Assembly (NCBI RefSeq): GCF_001187435.1
Contig: NZ_LFXA01000004.1
Location: forward strand, 315,001-379,000
From: Streptomyces caatingaensis
Lineage (GTDB): Bacteria > Actinomycetota > Actinomycetes > Streptomycetales > Streptomycetaceae
Reading direction: 5' to 3'
Length of the DNA stretch: 64,000 bases
Part shown: piece after piece, positions 63,460 to 64,000 of the stretch
How positions within the stretch are numbered: position 1 is the stretch's first letter
Layout: each line of letters starts with the position of its first letter
Position numbers and translations under genes: made by a program
The notes under the pieces: model-generated
Database searches by the model: none
What the model was told of the DNA's origin: nothing
What the model saw: the letters and a program-made list of their open reading frames with translations, nothing else

Positions 63460-64000
63460 GGGCCGTGGAGTACGGAAAGGCGACCGTCGTCGGCGCCGGA
63501 GTCATCGGGATCTCGTGGGCCGGGCTCTTCCTCGCCCACGGCATGGACGTCGTCGTCTGCGACCCGCGCCCCGACACGGAACGGCTGGTGCGCGACGGCC
63601 TCGACGGGATCACCCCCGGCCTGGCGGCCCTCGGCCTGCCCACGGAGGGCCTGACCGACCGGCTCCGCTTCGAGCCGGACCTGGCGGCAGCCGTCGCCGG
63701 CACCGACGTCGTCCAGGAGAACGGCCCCGAGCGGCTGGAGGTCAAGCAGGAGATCTGGCGGACGGTCGAGGAGGCCGCCCCGGCGCACGCCCTCCTGGCC
63801 ACCTCCACGTCCGGCATCCCGGCCACCGCGATCGCCCGCGCGCTGCGCCGGCCCGAACGGCTGGTCGTGGGCCACCCCTTCAACCCGCCGCACCTGGTGC
63901 CCCTGGTGGAGATCGTGCCGGGCGAGCGCACCTCCCCGGAGACCGTGGAGCGGGCCCGCGCCTTCTACGCGTCGCTGGGCAAGAAGCCGCAGGTGCTGCG
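63456..64000 (+). CDS. 3-hydroxyacyl-CoA dehydrogenase family protein, 3' end outside window
   Basis: A partial 181-residue N-terminal NAD-binding domain: VVGAGVIGISWAGLFLAHG, VQENGPERLEVKQEIW, STSGIPATAIARALRRPERLVVGHPFNPPHLVPLVEIVPG. This matches the 3-hydroxyacyl-CoA dehydrogenase/L-gulonate or carnitine dehydrogenase group. GTG 63456 overlaps the decarboxylase stop; GTG 63465 is possible. A pathway oxidising a 3-hydroxyacid and then decarboxylating the 3-oxoacid is a natural inference. Confidence 0.88.
   Translation, partial: MRAVEYGKATVVGAGVIGISWAGLFLAHGMDVVVCDPRPDTERLVRDGLDGITPGLAALGLPTEGLTDRLRFEPDLAAAVAGTDVVQENGPERLEVKQEIWRTVEEAAPAHALLATSTSGIPATAIARALRRPERLVVGHPFNPPHLVPLVEIVPGERTSPETVERARAFYASLGKKPQVL

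Overview
The window is a very GC-rich actinobacterial chromosome segment. Gene order and protein families point to Streptomyces: the qcrCAB/ctaCDEF respiratory block, an AdoK-like kinase next to erpA, a sucB with alanine/proline linkers, lipB-lipA-DUF4191-RDD-glnA, many GTG starts, and GC-rich palindromic intergenic repeats. This assignment is inference from content. No rRNA, tRNA or CRISPR array was seen.

Layout. 1-10.1 kb: partial trpD, then the cytochrome bc1 genes (ctaE-qcrCAB) and the aa3 oxidase genes (ctaCDF), which together form the bc1-aa3 supercomplex. They are split by a small receiver-like protein and an L,D-transpeptidase lipoprotein. 10.4-18.6 kb: cysteine desulfurase-TusA fusion, AdoK-like kinase, ErpA, NadA behind a double palindromic operator, and a NarL-type two-component pair preceded by six 11-bp iterons. 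18.7-29.9 kb: PspA module, DUF3043 protein and methyltransferase, the late cobalamin genes (cobU fused to an MBL-like domain, cobT, cobS) interspersed with membrane proteins, and pepA. 30.0-36.5 kb: lpdA-sucB and regulators, flanked by two copies of a non-coding repeat element with shared inverted ends. 36.5-48.2 kb: SDR, DUF4240, epimerase, FAD enzyme, NsdA-like regulator, lipoate genes and glnA with a full GlnR operator.

48.4-53.5 kb looks like an accessory, probable conflict/defence island. It holds a nuclease-like/beta-propeller protein translationally coupled to a zinc-ribbon protein, a frame-broken Uma2 nuclease, and a two-gene EACC1 plus caspase-HTH module. 53.7-58.1 kb carries a condensation-domain acyltransferase, a family 2B encapsulin and a geranyl-diphosphate C-methyltransferase. 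This is the 2-methylisoborneol locus arrangement, but without the terpene cyclase. 58.2-61.3 kb has a YtrA-type GntR regulator with its own operator and an sdpCAB cannibalism-toxin operon on the opposite strand. 61.7-64 kb has a LysR regulator divergent from an acetoacetate decarboxylase and a truncated 3-hydroxyacyl-CoA dehydrogenase.

The strongest candidates for new biology are the EACC1/caspase-HTH island with its nuclease-propeller neighbour, the encapsulin locus lacking its cyclase, and the actinobacterial sdpCAB operon.
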